This document shows positions 1 to 7,850 of a stretch of DNA of 64,000 bases, piece by piece. Position numbers and translations under genes: made by a program. Source of the stretch: Speluncibacter jeojiensis (lineage in GTDB: Bacteria > Actinomycetota > Actinomycetes > Mycobacteriales > Mycobacteriaceae). The notes under the pieces are model-generated. The model saw only the letters and a list, made by a program, of their open reading frames with translations, was not told the origin of the DNA and did not search any database. The DNA lies in NCBI RefSeq assembly GCF_029589495.1, contig NZ_JAAIVF010000001.1, positions 496,001 through 560,000 of the forward strand, written 5' to 3'. How positions within the stretch are numbered: the stretch's first letter is position 1; each line of letters starts with the position of its first letter.

Positions 1-326
1 TAGGGGATGCCGGTGCAGCGGCCGTCGCCACCCCAGCGCCAGTCGTGGAACGGGCAGGCCACCGAGTCACCCTTGATCGACCCCTGGCTGAGATCTCCGC
101 CCATGTGCCGGCAGTACGCGTCGAGGACCTTCAGGTCGCCGCTGCTGTCGGCGAACACGACCAGTTTGGTACCGAATGCGTGGACCGAGTGCGGTGTGCC
201 GTCCCGGAACGAGTCGGCGATTCCGAGGCAGTGCCAGCCGCGGGCAAAACGGGTGGGCGCCGCCGCGGCCTCGATGCTCCGGATCTCGTCGTCGGAATCG
301 GTTGTCACAGCAATGTCGAGTGTCAT
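1..326 (-). CDS. kshA: KshA-type Rieske oxygenase, N-terminal part (runs off window)
   Basis: This is the oxygenase component of 3-ketosteroid 9alpha-hydroxylase, which hydroxylates C9 of 3-ketosteroids and, with KstD, opens ring B. Only the first 108 residues lie in the window; the gene continues past base 1. The Rieske [2Fe-2S] motif is complete: C72-x-H74 and C91-x2-H94 (AYCRHMGG and CPFHDWRW). The surrounding text (GWHCLGIADSFRDGTPHSV, FGTKLVVFAD) is very close to known KshA proteins. The ATG at 326 is the natural start, about 45 residues before the conserved core. It lies 64 bases downstream of a 2-hydroxy-acid dehydrogenase gene and is probably co-transcribed with it and the MFS gene. 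The mononuclear iron domain and the KshB reductase are outside the window, so the exact steroid substrate is not fixed. Confidence 0.85.
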   Translation of the reverse strand, partial: MTLDIAVTTDSDDEIRSIEAAAAPTRFARGWHCLGIADSFRDGTPHSVHAFGTKLVVFADSSGDLKVLDAYCRHMGGDLSQGSIKGDSVACPFHDWRWGGDGRCTGIP

Positions 327-390
327 GTGATTCTCCATGTGGTGGAAGGGCTGTGGTTGGTTCAGCGGCGCTCATGACGGTCGGCGCGGT

Positions 391-1584
391 CTAGGTCGGA
401 GGCGCCTGGTACACGTGGGTGCGGTCGAGTTCCGCAACACTCGCGACGCCCATCAGGGTGAGTGTGCGCTCGATCTCCTCCCGGAAGATTTCGAGTACGT
501 GAGCTACGCCGTCCTCGCCGCGGGCAGCCAGGCCGTAAAGGTACGGCCGACCGACCCCCACGGCAGTGGCGCCCAGCGCCAGCGCCTTGACGACGTCACT
601 TCCGCGCCGAACCCCGCCGTCGAGGTACACGGGTATCCGGCCTGCGATCCGGTCCACCACCGCGGGCAGGGCCTCGAGGGTGGCCCGAGCACCGTCGAGT
701 TGGCGCCCACCGTGATTCGACACCAGGACGCCGTCGGCTCCGAGTTTCATTGCCGCTTCGGCGTCGTCCGGGTCGAGGATTCCCTTGATGTACAGCGGAC
801 CCTGCCACCAGTCGCGGATCCGGGCCAGGTCGTCCCACCGCAGATCCGGCCGCATCAGACTCTCCTGTGCCTTCGCCGAGCGGACCGCAGCGGCGGCGCC
901 GCGCTCGTCGACCAGCATCCGCGAGGAGATCCGTTGCTTCGTCAGGAAGTGGTAGGACCACCGGGCCCGGCGCGCGCCGTCGAGGACACGCAGCGGCGTC
1001 ATCCTGGGCGGTATTCCCATGCCGTACTTACGTTCCCGCTCCCGATTACCGGCGACGGGCACGTCGACGGTGACGAACAGTGCGCGGTAGCCGGCCTGCC
1101 GGGCGCGGCCGATGAACTTCTTCGACAGCGGTTCCCCGGTCGTCGCGCTGGTCCACGGATAGAGCTGGAAGAAGTGATCCTCCGCTGTCGCCTCCGCGAT
1201 CTCCTCGACGGTGTAACTGGAGGCGGTCGAGATCACCGCCCGCGTTCCCGCCCGTTCGGCCGCCCGGGCCGCACCGCGCTCCCCCGTCCAGTGGGTCAGG
1301 CCCGTCATTCCGGTGGGCGACAGGAACACAGGCAGGGAGAGGTCGACACCGCCCACCTTCGTCGACAGGCCGGCGCCCGCGTGTCCGGTGAGAACCCGGC
1401 TCCGCAGTCGCCAGCGATCGAAGGCACTCCTGTTGGCGCGCAGCGTGATTTCGTCCTCGGCGCCGCCGTCGACGAACGCCCACACCATTGTGGGCAGCGC
1501 ACGGCGAGCCCTTTTGCGATAATCCTCGACCGTGATCGGCCGATTGCGCACCGAAAGCGACAAGTCGAACGGGACTGTGGACAT
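391..1584 (-). CDS. FMN-dependent 2-hydroxy-acid dehydrogenase/oxidase
   Basis: A 397-residue member of the lactate/mandelate dehydrogenase and glycolate oxidase family, which oxidises L-2-hydroxy acids to 2-oxo acids on FMN in a TIM barrel. The conserved catalytic His/Arg segment is seen as SNHGGRQLDG, followed by the FMN phosphate-binding stretch VYLDGGVRRGSDVVKALALG. The length is typical. There is no signal peptide, and no long insert of the flavocytochrome b2 type. The gene lies 30 bases after the MFS gene and 64 bases before kshA, suggesting one transcript. The substrate cannot be read from sequence. Proteins of this family annotated as lldD or mandelate dehydrogenase are interchangeable by motif, and its place next to kshA hints at a catabolic rather than a lactate-respiration role. 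Confidence 0.8.
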   Translation of the reverse strand: MSTVPFDLSLSVRNRPITVEDYRKRARRALPTMVWAFVDGGAEDEITLRANRSAFDRWRLRSRVLTGHAGAGLSTKVGGVDLSLPVFLSPTGMTGLTHWTGERGAARAAERAGTRAVISTASSYTVEEIAEATAEDHFFQLYPWTSATTGEPLSKKFIGRARQAGYRALFVTVDVPVAGNRERERKYGMGIPPRMTPLRVLDGARRARWSYHFLTKQRISSRMLVDERGAAAAVRSAKAQESLMRPDLRWDDLARIRDWWQGPLYIKGILDPDDAEAAMKLGADGVLVSNHGGRQLDGARATLEALPAVVDRIAGRIPVYLDGGVRRGSDVVKALALGATAVGVGRPYLYGLAARGEDGVAHVLEIFREEIERTLTLMGVASVAELDRTHVYQAPPT

Positions 1585-1614
1585 CAGCCCAGCCTTCCTC
1601 TCATAGGTCGGTTG

Positions 1615-3123
1615 TCAGCACACGGCCGCGGTCTCGGGGCGCGGGTCCTCGTCGCCCTGGCCGGAGACGACGCCGCCGGTGGCCGGCGTGCGTCCGTGGC
1701 GCATCAGCAGCAGGACGACGACGCCGATCGCAGCGGCCACGGCACAGATGAGATACGCGTACCGGAAGCCCTGGGCGGACGGAATCGGCTGCCCGGTCTT
1801 CGGATTGACCATCAGGACGTAGCTGCCGATGAGCACGCCCAGGTAGGCGCTGGAGAGCGCACCGACCACCTGTTCGGCGGTGAACTTCATCGAACTGCTC
1901 ACGGCCTGGGTGTTGGCCGGCACCGCCTCGATGAGCAGGTTGGTCGTGCTCACGTAGTACAGGCCGTTGCCCACGCCGAAGGCGACACCGTAGACGATCA
2001 CCATGCCGAAGGATCCGATGAGGTCGAGACCGATGAGCAGGCCGGCGATCACTGCGGCCACCATGGCGACCAGTCCCACGGTGCGCGGCGCGAACCGGCG
2101 TGCCGCCCATCCGCCGAGGATCCCGCAGGCGGCGGCCACCACGCCGGACGACAACCCGTAGTATAGCGAATACTGGGTCGCGGTCATGCCCAGCCCGGAG
2201 TCGGGGTCGCCCGGGATCGCCGGGAGCCGTAGATACTGCGGCAGCAGCGCCGCGTTCGCACCGTTGTAGACACCGTAGGCGGCGCCGAGAAGCAGGGTCA
2301 TCCACACGCCGGGACGGGCGAGCAGGCTCATCGAGATCAGCGGCTGGGCGATCCGGCGTTCGACGAGGACGAAGGCGACCAGCAGCACGATCCCGAGCGG
2401 GAAGGCCAACGCCCGCAGGTCCGGGCGGATCCCACCGGCGATCAACGCGGTGGCACCGATGCCGAGCAGCGCGGCGCCGAAATAGTCGATCCGGTGGGCG
2501 ATCCGGACGGTCGTCTCCGGGACGCAGATCGCGATGGCCGCGACGATGACCACGGAGTAGACGAACAGTACCCACAGCGCACCGCGGTATCCGTGGTGGT
2601 CGATCATCCAGCCACCGAGCAGCGGGCCGATCAGCGACGAGGCGCCGATGCCGACCCCGATACCACCGATGCCGAGCGGCACCCACTTCGCGGGGATCAG
2701 GTCGCGCACCAGTCCGTAACAGATGACGGGAGAGACCAGTCCGAGCCCCTGGAGGCCCCGGCCGACGAGAAACAGCGGGAAGGCCGACGCGATGGCGCAC
2801 AAGACGGTGCCGAGCAGGAACGCGGCACCGGTGGCGAGCAGCACCTTCTTCTTGCCGTAGACATCGGCGATCTTGCCGACGATCGGGACGGTGACGCCGG
2901 CGACAAGCAACGGCGTGGTCATCACCAGCGCGATCTGCTGGGTTCTGAACGCGGCGGCCATCTCGGGCAGCCCGGGCGCGACGAGGGTGAACTCGAACGC
3001 GACGATCTCGGTCATCAACGCGACCACCGCGATGATCAGGATCGAGCGCGCCTTCGACCGCGATTCGGCATCCGCGGGCTTCCGAGACAAGGGCGGCGGC
3101 AGGTGTTCGGCCATGGCAATCAA
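1615..3123 (-). CDS. MFS transporter, DHA2-type
   Basis: A 502-residue, strongly hydrophobic protein of the major facilitator superfamily. Its length and number of hydrophobic stretches fit the 14-helix DHA2 branch (proton-driven drug or metabolite transporters). The first helix (around residues 27-48, LIIAVVALMTEIVAFE) is followed by a loop of the MFS A-motif type (GKIADVYGKKKVLL). The start at 3123 gives a 26-residue polar N-terminus before the first helix. It is the first gene of a leftward set with a 2-hydroxy-acid dehydrogenase and kshA, so uptake or export of a steroid-like compound is possible, but that is inferred from context only. A divergent KstD-like gene starts 372 bases away. 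Confidence 0.85.
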   Translation of the reverse strand: MIAMAEHLPPPLSRKPADAESRSKARSILIIAVVALMTEIVAFEFTLVAPGLPEMAAAFRTQQIALVMTTPLLVAGVTVPIVGKIADVYGKKKVLLATGAAFLLGTVLCAIASAFPLFLVGRGLQGLGLVSPVICYGLVRDLIPAKWVPLGIGGIGVGIGASSLIGPLLGGWMIDHHGYRGALWVLFVYSVVIVAAIAICVPETTVRIAHRIDYFGAALLGIGATALIAGGIRPDLRALAFPLGIVLLVAFVLVERRIAQPLISMSLLARPGVWMTLLLGAAYGVYNGANAALLPQYLRLPAIPGDPDSGLGMTATQYSLYYGLSSGVVAAACGILGGWAARRFAPRTVGLVAMVAAVIAGLLIGLDLIGSFGMVIVYGVAFGVGNGLYYVSTTNLLIEAVPANTQAVSSSMKFTAEQVVGALSSAYLGVLIGSYVLMVNPKTGQPIPSAQGFRYAYLICAVAAAIGVVVLLLMRHGRTPATGGVVSGQGDEDPRPETAAVC

Positions 3124-3495
3124 CTCCGGTGGATGAGTGCTGGAGAGTTACTGGGGCGGGTCGTGGCGCGGATCCGTTCCGGCCACGAGAGGACATCGGG
3201 GCTCGGACCACGAAAGGGATTGAGACGGAGCCGATCACCGACGAGCGAGGTTCGTTCGCCGTTGCGATCACGGCGGGCTCATCAGCCCTGACTGTGACGG
3301 GCAACACGTGTGGACGGCACACTATGCAGGCCCGCAGATCCGGGACATCCGGTGTCTCATGCACCGGGACACCTGCCGCGATCGGCCCGAACGTCGTGCA
3401 CACCGAAGCGATTCGAACCATATTGCCCCGCAGACAATCCCACCCCGCGGGACGACGGCTTCACTTCGTCGGAACCGACGTTTCAAGGTTCCCTC
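3124..3495. other. Divergent control region between MFS and KstD-like genes
   Basis: This 372-base gap carries no convincing gene. It must hold the promoters of two divergent transcripts. The only structures I see are an inverted repeat GGTGTC-11-GACACC at 3351-3373 and a direct repeat CCGGGACA (3341-3348 and 3365-3372), which may mark a regulator site. No KstR2-type box like those near 20,760-22,480 is present. Confidence 0.5.
3351..3373. promoter_or_regulatory. Candidate operator: GGTGTC-N11-GACACC inverted repeat
   Basis: Perfect 6-base arms separated by 11 bases, in the middle of the divergent region and about 120 bases upstream of the KstD-like start. Part of it repeats a CCGGGACA element 24 bases earlier. 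The regulator is unknown; the two IclR proteins encoded at 5,934-7,844 are possible partners. This is pattern-based only. Confidence 0.25.
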
Positions 3496-4992
3496 ATGAC
3501 GAGCCATACATCGCAGTTCAAGCACAGCGTTCACCCGGTCGCGGCCGCCGATGTCGCCGCCTTCGATCACGAGACCGACGTCCTCGTCGTCGGCTACGGG
3601 TGCGCGGGAGCCGCCGCCGCCCTCGAGGCGAGCGCCGCCGGCGCGCAGGTGACCATCCTGGAACGGGCCTCCGGACCCGGCGGATCCTCCGCCCTGTCCG
3701 GCGGCGAGATCTACCTGGGCGGCGGCACACCGATCCAGTCGGCATGCGGTTTCACCGACACCGCCGAGGACATGGCGACCTATCTCATCCACGCTTTGGG
3801 TCCGAATGCGGACGAGGAGAAGATCCGCCTCTACAGCGAGCAGAGCACCGCGCACTACGACTGGCTGGTGGCCCGGGGCGTGCCGTTCAAGGGTTCGCTG
3901 TGGGACAACCCCACCTGGGTTCCGCCCACCGATGACGGACTGATGTGGATGGGCGAATCGGCCTGGCCGTACAACGAATTGGCCGCGCCTGCCGCTCGCG
4001 GGCATCGGGTGCAGTCGGACGGATTCGGCGGCAAGGTGCTCATGGACGAGCTCACCTCGTCGGTGACGACCGAGACCTCCACCGAGGTGCACACCGACAC
4101 CCGCGCGCTGCGCCTGGTGGTGGACGACACCGGCCGGGTGTGTGGGGTGATCGCCCGCCGCTTCGGCACGGATCACGCATACCGGGCCAGGCTCGGGGTG
4201 GTGCTGACCACCGGCGGTTTCGTCGACAACGACGCCATGCTCGAGCAGCATGCCCCCGAGCTGCTGGGCAAGGGCAAGGTCTCGAACGGCGGAGACGACG
4301 GTCTGGGCATCGTCATGGCGCAGGCGGCGCGGGCCGCGGTGCGCCGGATGTCCACCGGTCAGGTGGGGATCCAGACCATCCCCGGGTTCATGGCCCGCGG
4401 GATGGTCGTCAACGGGTACGGGCAGCGGTTCATCAACGAGGACGTCTACCCGGGGTTGGTGGGCATCGAGGCGTTGTTCCGGCAGGACATGCGGGTGTGG
4501 GTGGTGCTCGACGAGCAGGCCTACGAACAGGTTCCGGAGGACGAACGCTGGGGCCTGCTGCCCACGTACGCCGCCGAGACGGTCGCCGATCTCGAGAAGC
4601 AGATGGGCCTGCCGGAGAACTCGCTGCAGCACACGGTGGCCGAGTACAACCGGCACGCGGGCAACGGCGAGGACCCGTGGTTCCACAAGTCTGCACGGTG
4701 GCTGCGGCCGCTGCAGTCCCCGTTCGCGGCCATCGACGTACGCCTGGGCATGGCCGCGCCGGAGGGCGGTGTGACCGGTGGAGACGGGGCCGCGGTGTTC
4801 ACGCTCGGCGGCCTGGTGACCGACGTCGACGGGCGGGTGTACGACCTGGACGGCGCGGTCCTCCCCGGCCTGTACGCGGCAGGGCGGGCGTCGTCGGGTC
4901 TGCACGGCGGCGGGTACATCAGCGGCACGTCGCTGGGCCCGGGAACGTTCTTCGGACGCCGGGCGGGCCGGGCGGCCGCCACCCGCGAGTGA
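3496..4992 (+). CDS. KstD-like FAD-dependent dehydrogenase
   Basis: A 498-residue flavoprotein of the fumarate reductase / 3-ketosteroid delta1-dehydrogenase superfamily. The N-terminal FAD-binding motif is GYGCAGAAAALEASAAG (Gly33, Gly35, Gly38) followed by E56 for the ribose, and the C-terminal FAD segment is GGYISGTSLGPGTFFGRRAG. The C-terminus matches the layout of KstD and related enzymes. Its closest named relatives are likely uncharacterised FAD-binding proteins rather than KstD1 itself, so the reaction (steroid ring A desaturation or another 1,2-desaturation) is uncertain. I chose the ATG at 3496 because the reading frame upstream (to 3310) encodes no conserved protein and the FAD motif then begins at residue 33. 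It is transcribed away from the MFS-kshA set and ends at a hairpin shared with the convergent SDR. Confidence 0.75.
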   Translation: MTSHTSQFKHSVHPVAAADVAAFDHETDVLVVGYGCAGAAAALEASAAGAQVTILERASGPGGSSALSGGEIYLGGGTPIQSACGFTDTAEDMATYLIHALGPNADEEKIRLYSEQSTAHYDWLVARGVPFKGSLWDNPTWVPPTDDGLMWMGESAWPYNELAAPAARGHRVQSDGFGGKVLMDELTSSVTTETSTEVHTDTRALRLVVDDTGRVCGVIARRFGTDHAYRARLGVVLTTGGFVDNDAMLEQHAPELLGKGKVSNGGDDGLGIVMAQAARAAVRRMSTGQVGIQTIPGFMARGMVVNGYGQRFINEDVYPGLVGIEALFRQDMRVWVVLDEQAYEQVPEDERWGLLPTYAAETVADLEKQMGLPENSLQHTVAEYNRHAGNGEDPWFHKSARWLRPLQSPFAAIDVRLGMAAPEGGVTGGDGAAVFTLGGLVTDVDGRVYDLDGAVLPGLYAAGRASSGLHGGGYISGTSLGPGTFFGRRAGRAAATRE

Positions 4993-5020
4993 ACTACCGC
5001 GCGGTGTCCCGCCGAGCCCA

Positions 5021-5060
5021 ACGGTGTGCCGCGATGCACGGAGACATTGCGGCACACCGT
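5021..5060. terminator. Bidirectional hairpin terminator
   Basis: Arms ACGGTGTGCCGCGATG and CATTGCGGCACACCGT pair over 16 positions with one G-T wobble, around an 8-base loop. It sits between the convergent KstD-like gene (ends 4992) and an SDR gene (ends 5086). There is no clear U-tract, as is common in high-GC actinobacteria. Confidence 0.7.
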
Positions 5061-5085
5061 GATCGGATCGGAAATGCGGTAGCGT

Positions 5086-5862
5086 TCAGGTCACCGGGAT
5101 GGCGAGTTTCGCGTGGGTGGCGCCGTCGACGGGGACGAGGGCGCCGTTGACGTACGCCGCCTGGTCGCTCACCAGGAAGGCCGCGACGTCCGCGATGTCC
5201 TCCGCCGTGCCGAGCCGGCCGGAGGGGATCTGCGCGGCGTAGGCGTCGACCCCGCCCGGCAAGGTGTCGACCCACCGGCGCAGCCCGACGGTGTCCATGG
5301 ATCCGGGCGAGATCACGTTGGCGCGGATCCCGTACGGACCGTATTCCACCGCGATGCTGCGCGTGAGGCTGATCATCCCGGCCTTCGCGGCGCCGTACGC
5401 TGCCAGACCCGGTACCGCACCCAGACCCGCCCCCGAAGTCGTCGAAAGGATCACCCCCGCACGCTGTTCCAGCATCACGGGCAGCGCGGCGGCGACGCCG
5501 TAGAACATCGAGTGCAGGTTGAGTTCCACGATGGCGGCGAATTCCGGCGGTGAGATCTGGCCGGTCGGCTTCGGCTGCTGACCACCGGCGTTGTTGAAGA
5601 GGATGTCGAGGCGGCCGAATCGGTCCAACGCCGCGTCGACGAGTCCGGACACGTCCGCCGGCGAGGTGACGTCGCCGGCGATCGCGACGGCGCTGCCGCC
5701 GGCGTCCGCGATCATCTCCGCGGTCCGCTGCGCCGTGTCGGGGTGGATGTCGTTGACCACCACCGTGATGCCGTCGCGGGCGAAGCGCAGCGCGCTGGCC
5801 CTGCCGATGCCGCTACCGGCACCCGTGACGATCGCGACGCGTCCGGCCGAATTCGTGCTCAT
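5086..5862 (-). CDS. Short-chain dehydrogenase/reductase (SDR)
   Basis: A 258-residue classical SDR with the NAD(P)-binding motif TGAGSGIG near the N-terminus, NNAG in the middle, and the catalytic Ser and Y-x3-K (STTSGAGLG then YGAAKAG). An Asp at the end of beta-2 (VVNDIHPD) favours NAD(H). The product should be a cytoplasmic alcohol dehydrogenase or ketoreductase of the FabG/3-alpha-hydroxysteroid dehydrogenase type; the substrate is unknown. It lies 71 bases downstream of an IclR gene in the same direction and is probably its operon partner. A strong hairpin follows the stop codon. Confidence 0.8.
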   Translation of the reverse strand: MSTNSAGRVAIVTGAGSGIGRASALRFARDGITVVVNDIHPDTAQRTAEMIADAGGSAVAIAGDVTSPADVSGLVDAALDRFGRLDILFNNAGGQQPKPTGQISPPEFAAIVELNLHSMFYGVAAALPVMLEQRAGVILSTTSGAGLGAVPGLAAYGAAKAGMISLTRSIAVEYGPYGIRANVISPGSMDTVGLRRWVDTLPGGVDAYAAQIPSGRLGTAEDIADVAAFLVSDQAAYVNGALVPVDGATHAKLAIPVT

Positions 5863-5933
5863 GTCATGCTCCTGTTCACCTGCGTCCGACGACGCAGATC
5901 ATGTGGTCTGGCTGGGAATCCCGGAATCGTCTG

Positions 5934-6731
5934 CTACCTGCGCGAACCGGGGAACGGGACCACCGCGGCACCGGCCTGCGCAAGCTCGCCGACCGGTCGT
6001 CGCGCCTGCGTCGCCTGAATCGACTTCCAGATGGCCGCCGCGGCGATCCGCACCGGAGTCGAGTGGCGGTGGTCGCACTTGAGCCGGCTCGACGGACCGC
6101 TGACCGACACGGCGGCGATCGCCGGTCCTCCGGCCGGCCCGATCGGCGCGGCGATGCAGCTGAACCCGGGGAGGTGTTCGCCGCCGTCGTAGGCCACCCC
6201 GGTGTCGAGTACCCGTTGAGTCCCGGGATCCGCGACGGCCCGCGCCCGCAACTCGGGGTTCGCGAATGCGGTCAGCACCCGCCCCATCGGGGAGGTCGAG
6301 GCGGGTCGACGACCTCCGACCCGGGTGGGAACCGACCGGGCCAGGTGGCCGCCGATCTTGTCGAGATAGACGACGTCGCCGCCGTCGAGGATCCCGAGAT
6401 GCACGACGAACCCGGTCGCGCGGTAGAGCTCGTGCAACGTGGGCTCCGCGCAGGCGTGGATCCTGTTGCTGTGCGTGGCGACCGCGCCGAGTTCGAACAG
6501 CCGGAACCCGAGTTCGTAGGACCCGCCCGAGCGGTTGATCCACCCCATCCGCACCAGCTGGTCGAGCAGTCGGTGCGCGGTGGAGCGAGGAAGCCCGGTC
6601 CTGGCGGTCACCTGGACGAGCGTGAGCCTGCCGCGGCCGTGGAAGGCCCCGAGGATCACCGACACCCGGTCGAGGACAGAGGTCGGGGCAACAGCGCATT
6701 CGTCTATCAGTTCAACAGTCATGTCGTACAC
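5934..6731 (-). CDS. IclR-family transcriptional regulator
   Basis: A 265-residue IclR protein. The N-terminal winged helix-turn-helix is seen around VLDRVSVILGAFHGRGRLTL and RTGLPRSTAHRLLDQLVRMG, and the C-terminal effector domain carries the usual text (HLGILDGGDVVYLDKIGG, GRVLTAF). IclR proteins typically sense small aromatic or organic acids and control adjacent catabolic genes. It heads a leftward pair with the SDR at 5,086-5,862. A 240-base gap upstream holds two short inverted repeats (6829-6842 and 6920-6934) that could be its operator. Its relation to the second IclR gene just upstream (6,972-7,844) suggests an old duplication or two nested control circuits. Confidence 0.85.
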   Translation of the reverse strand: MYDMTVELIDECAVAPTSVLDRVSVILGAFHGRGRLTLVQVTARTGLPRSTAHRLLDQLVRMGWINRSGGSYELGFRLFELGAVATHSNRIHACAEPTLHELYRATGFVVHLGILDGGDVVYLDKIGGHLARSVPTRVGGRRPASTSPMGRVLTAFANPELRARAVADPGTQRVLDTGVAYDGGEHLPGFSCIAAPIGPAGGPAIAAVSVSGPSSRLKCDHRHSTPVRIAAAAIWKSIQATQARRPVGELAQAGAAVVPFPGSRR

Positions 6732-6828
6732 GAAAGCCTTTGTGCAGATAGTGTTTCTCCGCCATCAGATTCGAAGGCGGACTGACTCACCCCTCCCATG
6801 TGATGCGCAACACTACGTCCACCTGAAT

Positions 6829-6842
6829 GAGACGTGCGTCTC
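6829..6842. promoter_or_regulatory. Candidate IclR operator palindromes
   Basis: GAGACG-TG-CGTCTC is a perfect 14-base palindrome about 100 bases upstream of the IclR gene that starts at 6731. A second inverted repeat, TCTCA-N5-TGAGA, lies at 6920-6934 in the same 240-base gap. Both are plausible regulator sites, but no binding motif for this regulator is known to me. Confidence 0.3.
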
Positions 6843-6971
6843 CACTTCTCACCCATCGAGACAGTGACCCGAGGGAGCGCACCGGACACTCGATCGAGGC
6901 GGATATCGGCCCGCTGGCATCTCACGGAATGAGAAAATCGCCGCCGTGAACGGGCCACGGGCCGACGACGG

Positions 6972-7844
6972 TCAGACCCAGTCGTCACCGTCGATGGTGC
7001 TCAGCAGCCGGATCATCATCGTGTCCTCACCGGGTCGCGCCGGGTCGTCGGCCGTCCACCCCGACGCAGGGGAGCCTTCATCGGACAGCCGCGCACTGAT
7101 CCGCCGGGCCGATTCCCGCACCAGCGGCCCGACCCGTTCGAGATGATGCCGCGCCGCCCGCGCCGACACCGCGATCGCCGCGTGCGTGCCGTCCGGGCAC
7201 TCGAACGACACTGCGGCACAGCAGACCCCGGCACCGGCCTCCTCATCGCCGAAGGCCAGCCCGTCGCGTCGACGGATCTCATGGAGTTCGCGGTGCAGAC
7301 CCACCCGGGTGGAGATGGTGTTGGGCGTGCGTTTCTCCAACGTGACCGGCAGCAGGTCGTCGACGTCCTCGGGCGTGTACCACGCCAGGATCGACTTGCC
7401 CAGCGCGGTCGCGTGGATCGGCAGCCGCCCACCGACCCAGGTCGGGACCGTGTTCGCGACGCGCCCGCCGATCTTGTCGACGATGACCACATCGGTTCCA
7501 TCCGGGATCGCGAGGTGCGCGACGACCCCCGTCTCCTCGTGCAGCACCTGCAGCAGCGGAGCGGCCGCGGCCCGCAGACGCAGGCGACTCTCCGGCCGCG
7601 TCGCGATCAGCATCCGCGGGCCGAGCCCGTACCCGCCGGCGGTGCGCACCAGCCAGCCGAGCTGGAGCAGCTCGTCGATGATGCGGTGCGTCGTCGACCT
7701 CGGAAGCCCGGCGGCCGCGGCGATCTCCCCGGTCTGCAACCGGGTCTCGGCGCCCTCGAACAGCCCGATGATGTCCGTCATCCGTTCGAGCATCGACGCC
7801 CGCTGGGTCGGGTGCCCGTCCGGTTCGTGCCGTGGAGTCGTCAT
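6972..7844 (-). CDS. IclR-family transcriptional regulator
   Basis: A 290-residue IclR protein with the winged HTH around MLERMTDIIGLFEGAE and AAGLPRSTTHRIIDELLQLG and an effector domain with HLAIPDGTDVVIVDKIGG and ATALGKSILAWY. It is the last gene of a leftward set, 6 bases after an HsaA-like flavin enzyme and downstream of three SDR genes, so it probably controls its own operon. It is clearly related to the neighbouring regulator at 5,934-6,731 but has a longer N-terminus and a different C-terminus. The initial 17 or so residues before the HTH are poorly conserved in the family, so the start could be a few codons later. Confidence 0.85.
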   Translation of the reverse strand: MTTPRHEPDGHPTQRASMLERMTDIIGLFEGAETRLQTGEIAAAAGLPRSTTHRIIDELLQLGWLVRTAGGYGLGPRMLIATRPESRLRLRAAAAPLLQVLHEETGVVAHLAIPDGTDVVIVDKIGGRVANTVPTWVGGRLPIHATALGKSILAWYTPEDVDDLLPVTLEKRTPNTISTRVGLHRELHEIRRRDGLAFGDEEAGAGVCCAAVSFECPDGTHAAIAVSARAARHHLERVGPLVRESARRISARLSDEGSPASGWTADDPARPGEDTMMIRLLSTIDGDDWV

Positions 7845-7850
7845 GGCGCG

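Noticed and set aside
3310-3495. An N-terminal extension of the KstD-like protein
   Set aside because: The 62 extra residues are cysteine- and arginine-rich and unlike any KstD N-terminus; the ATG at 3496 places the FAD motif at the usual distance.
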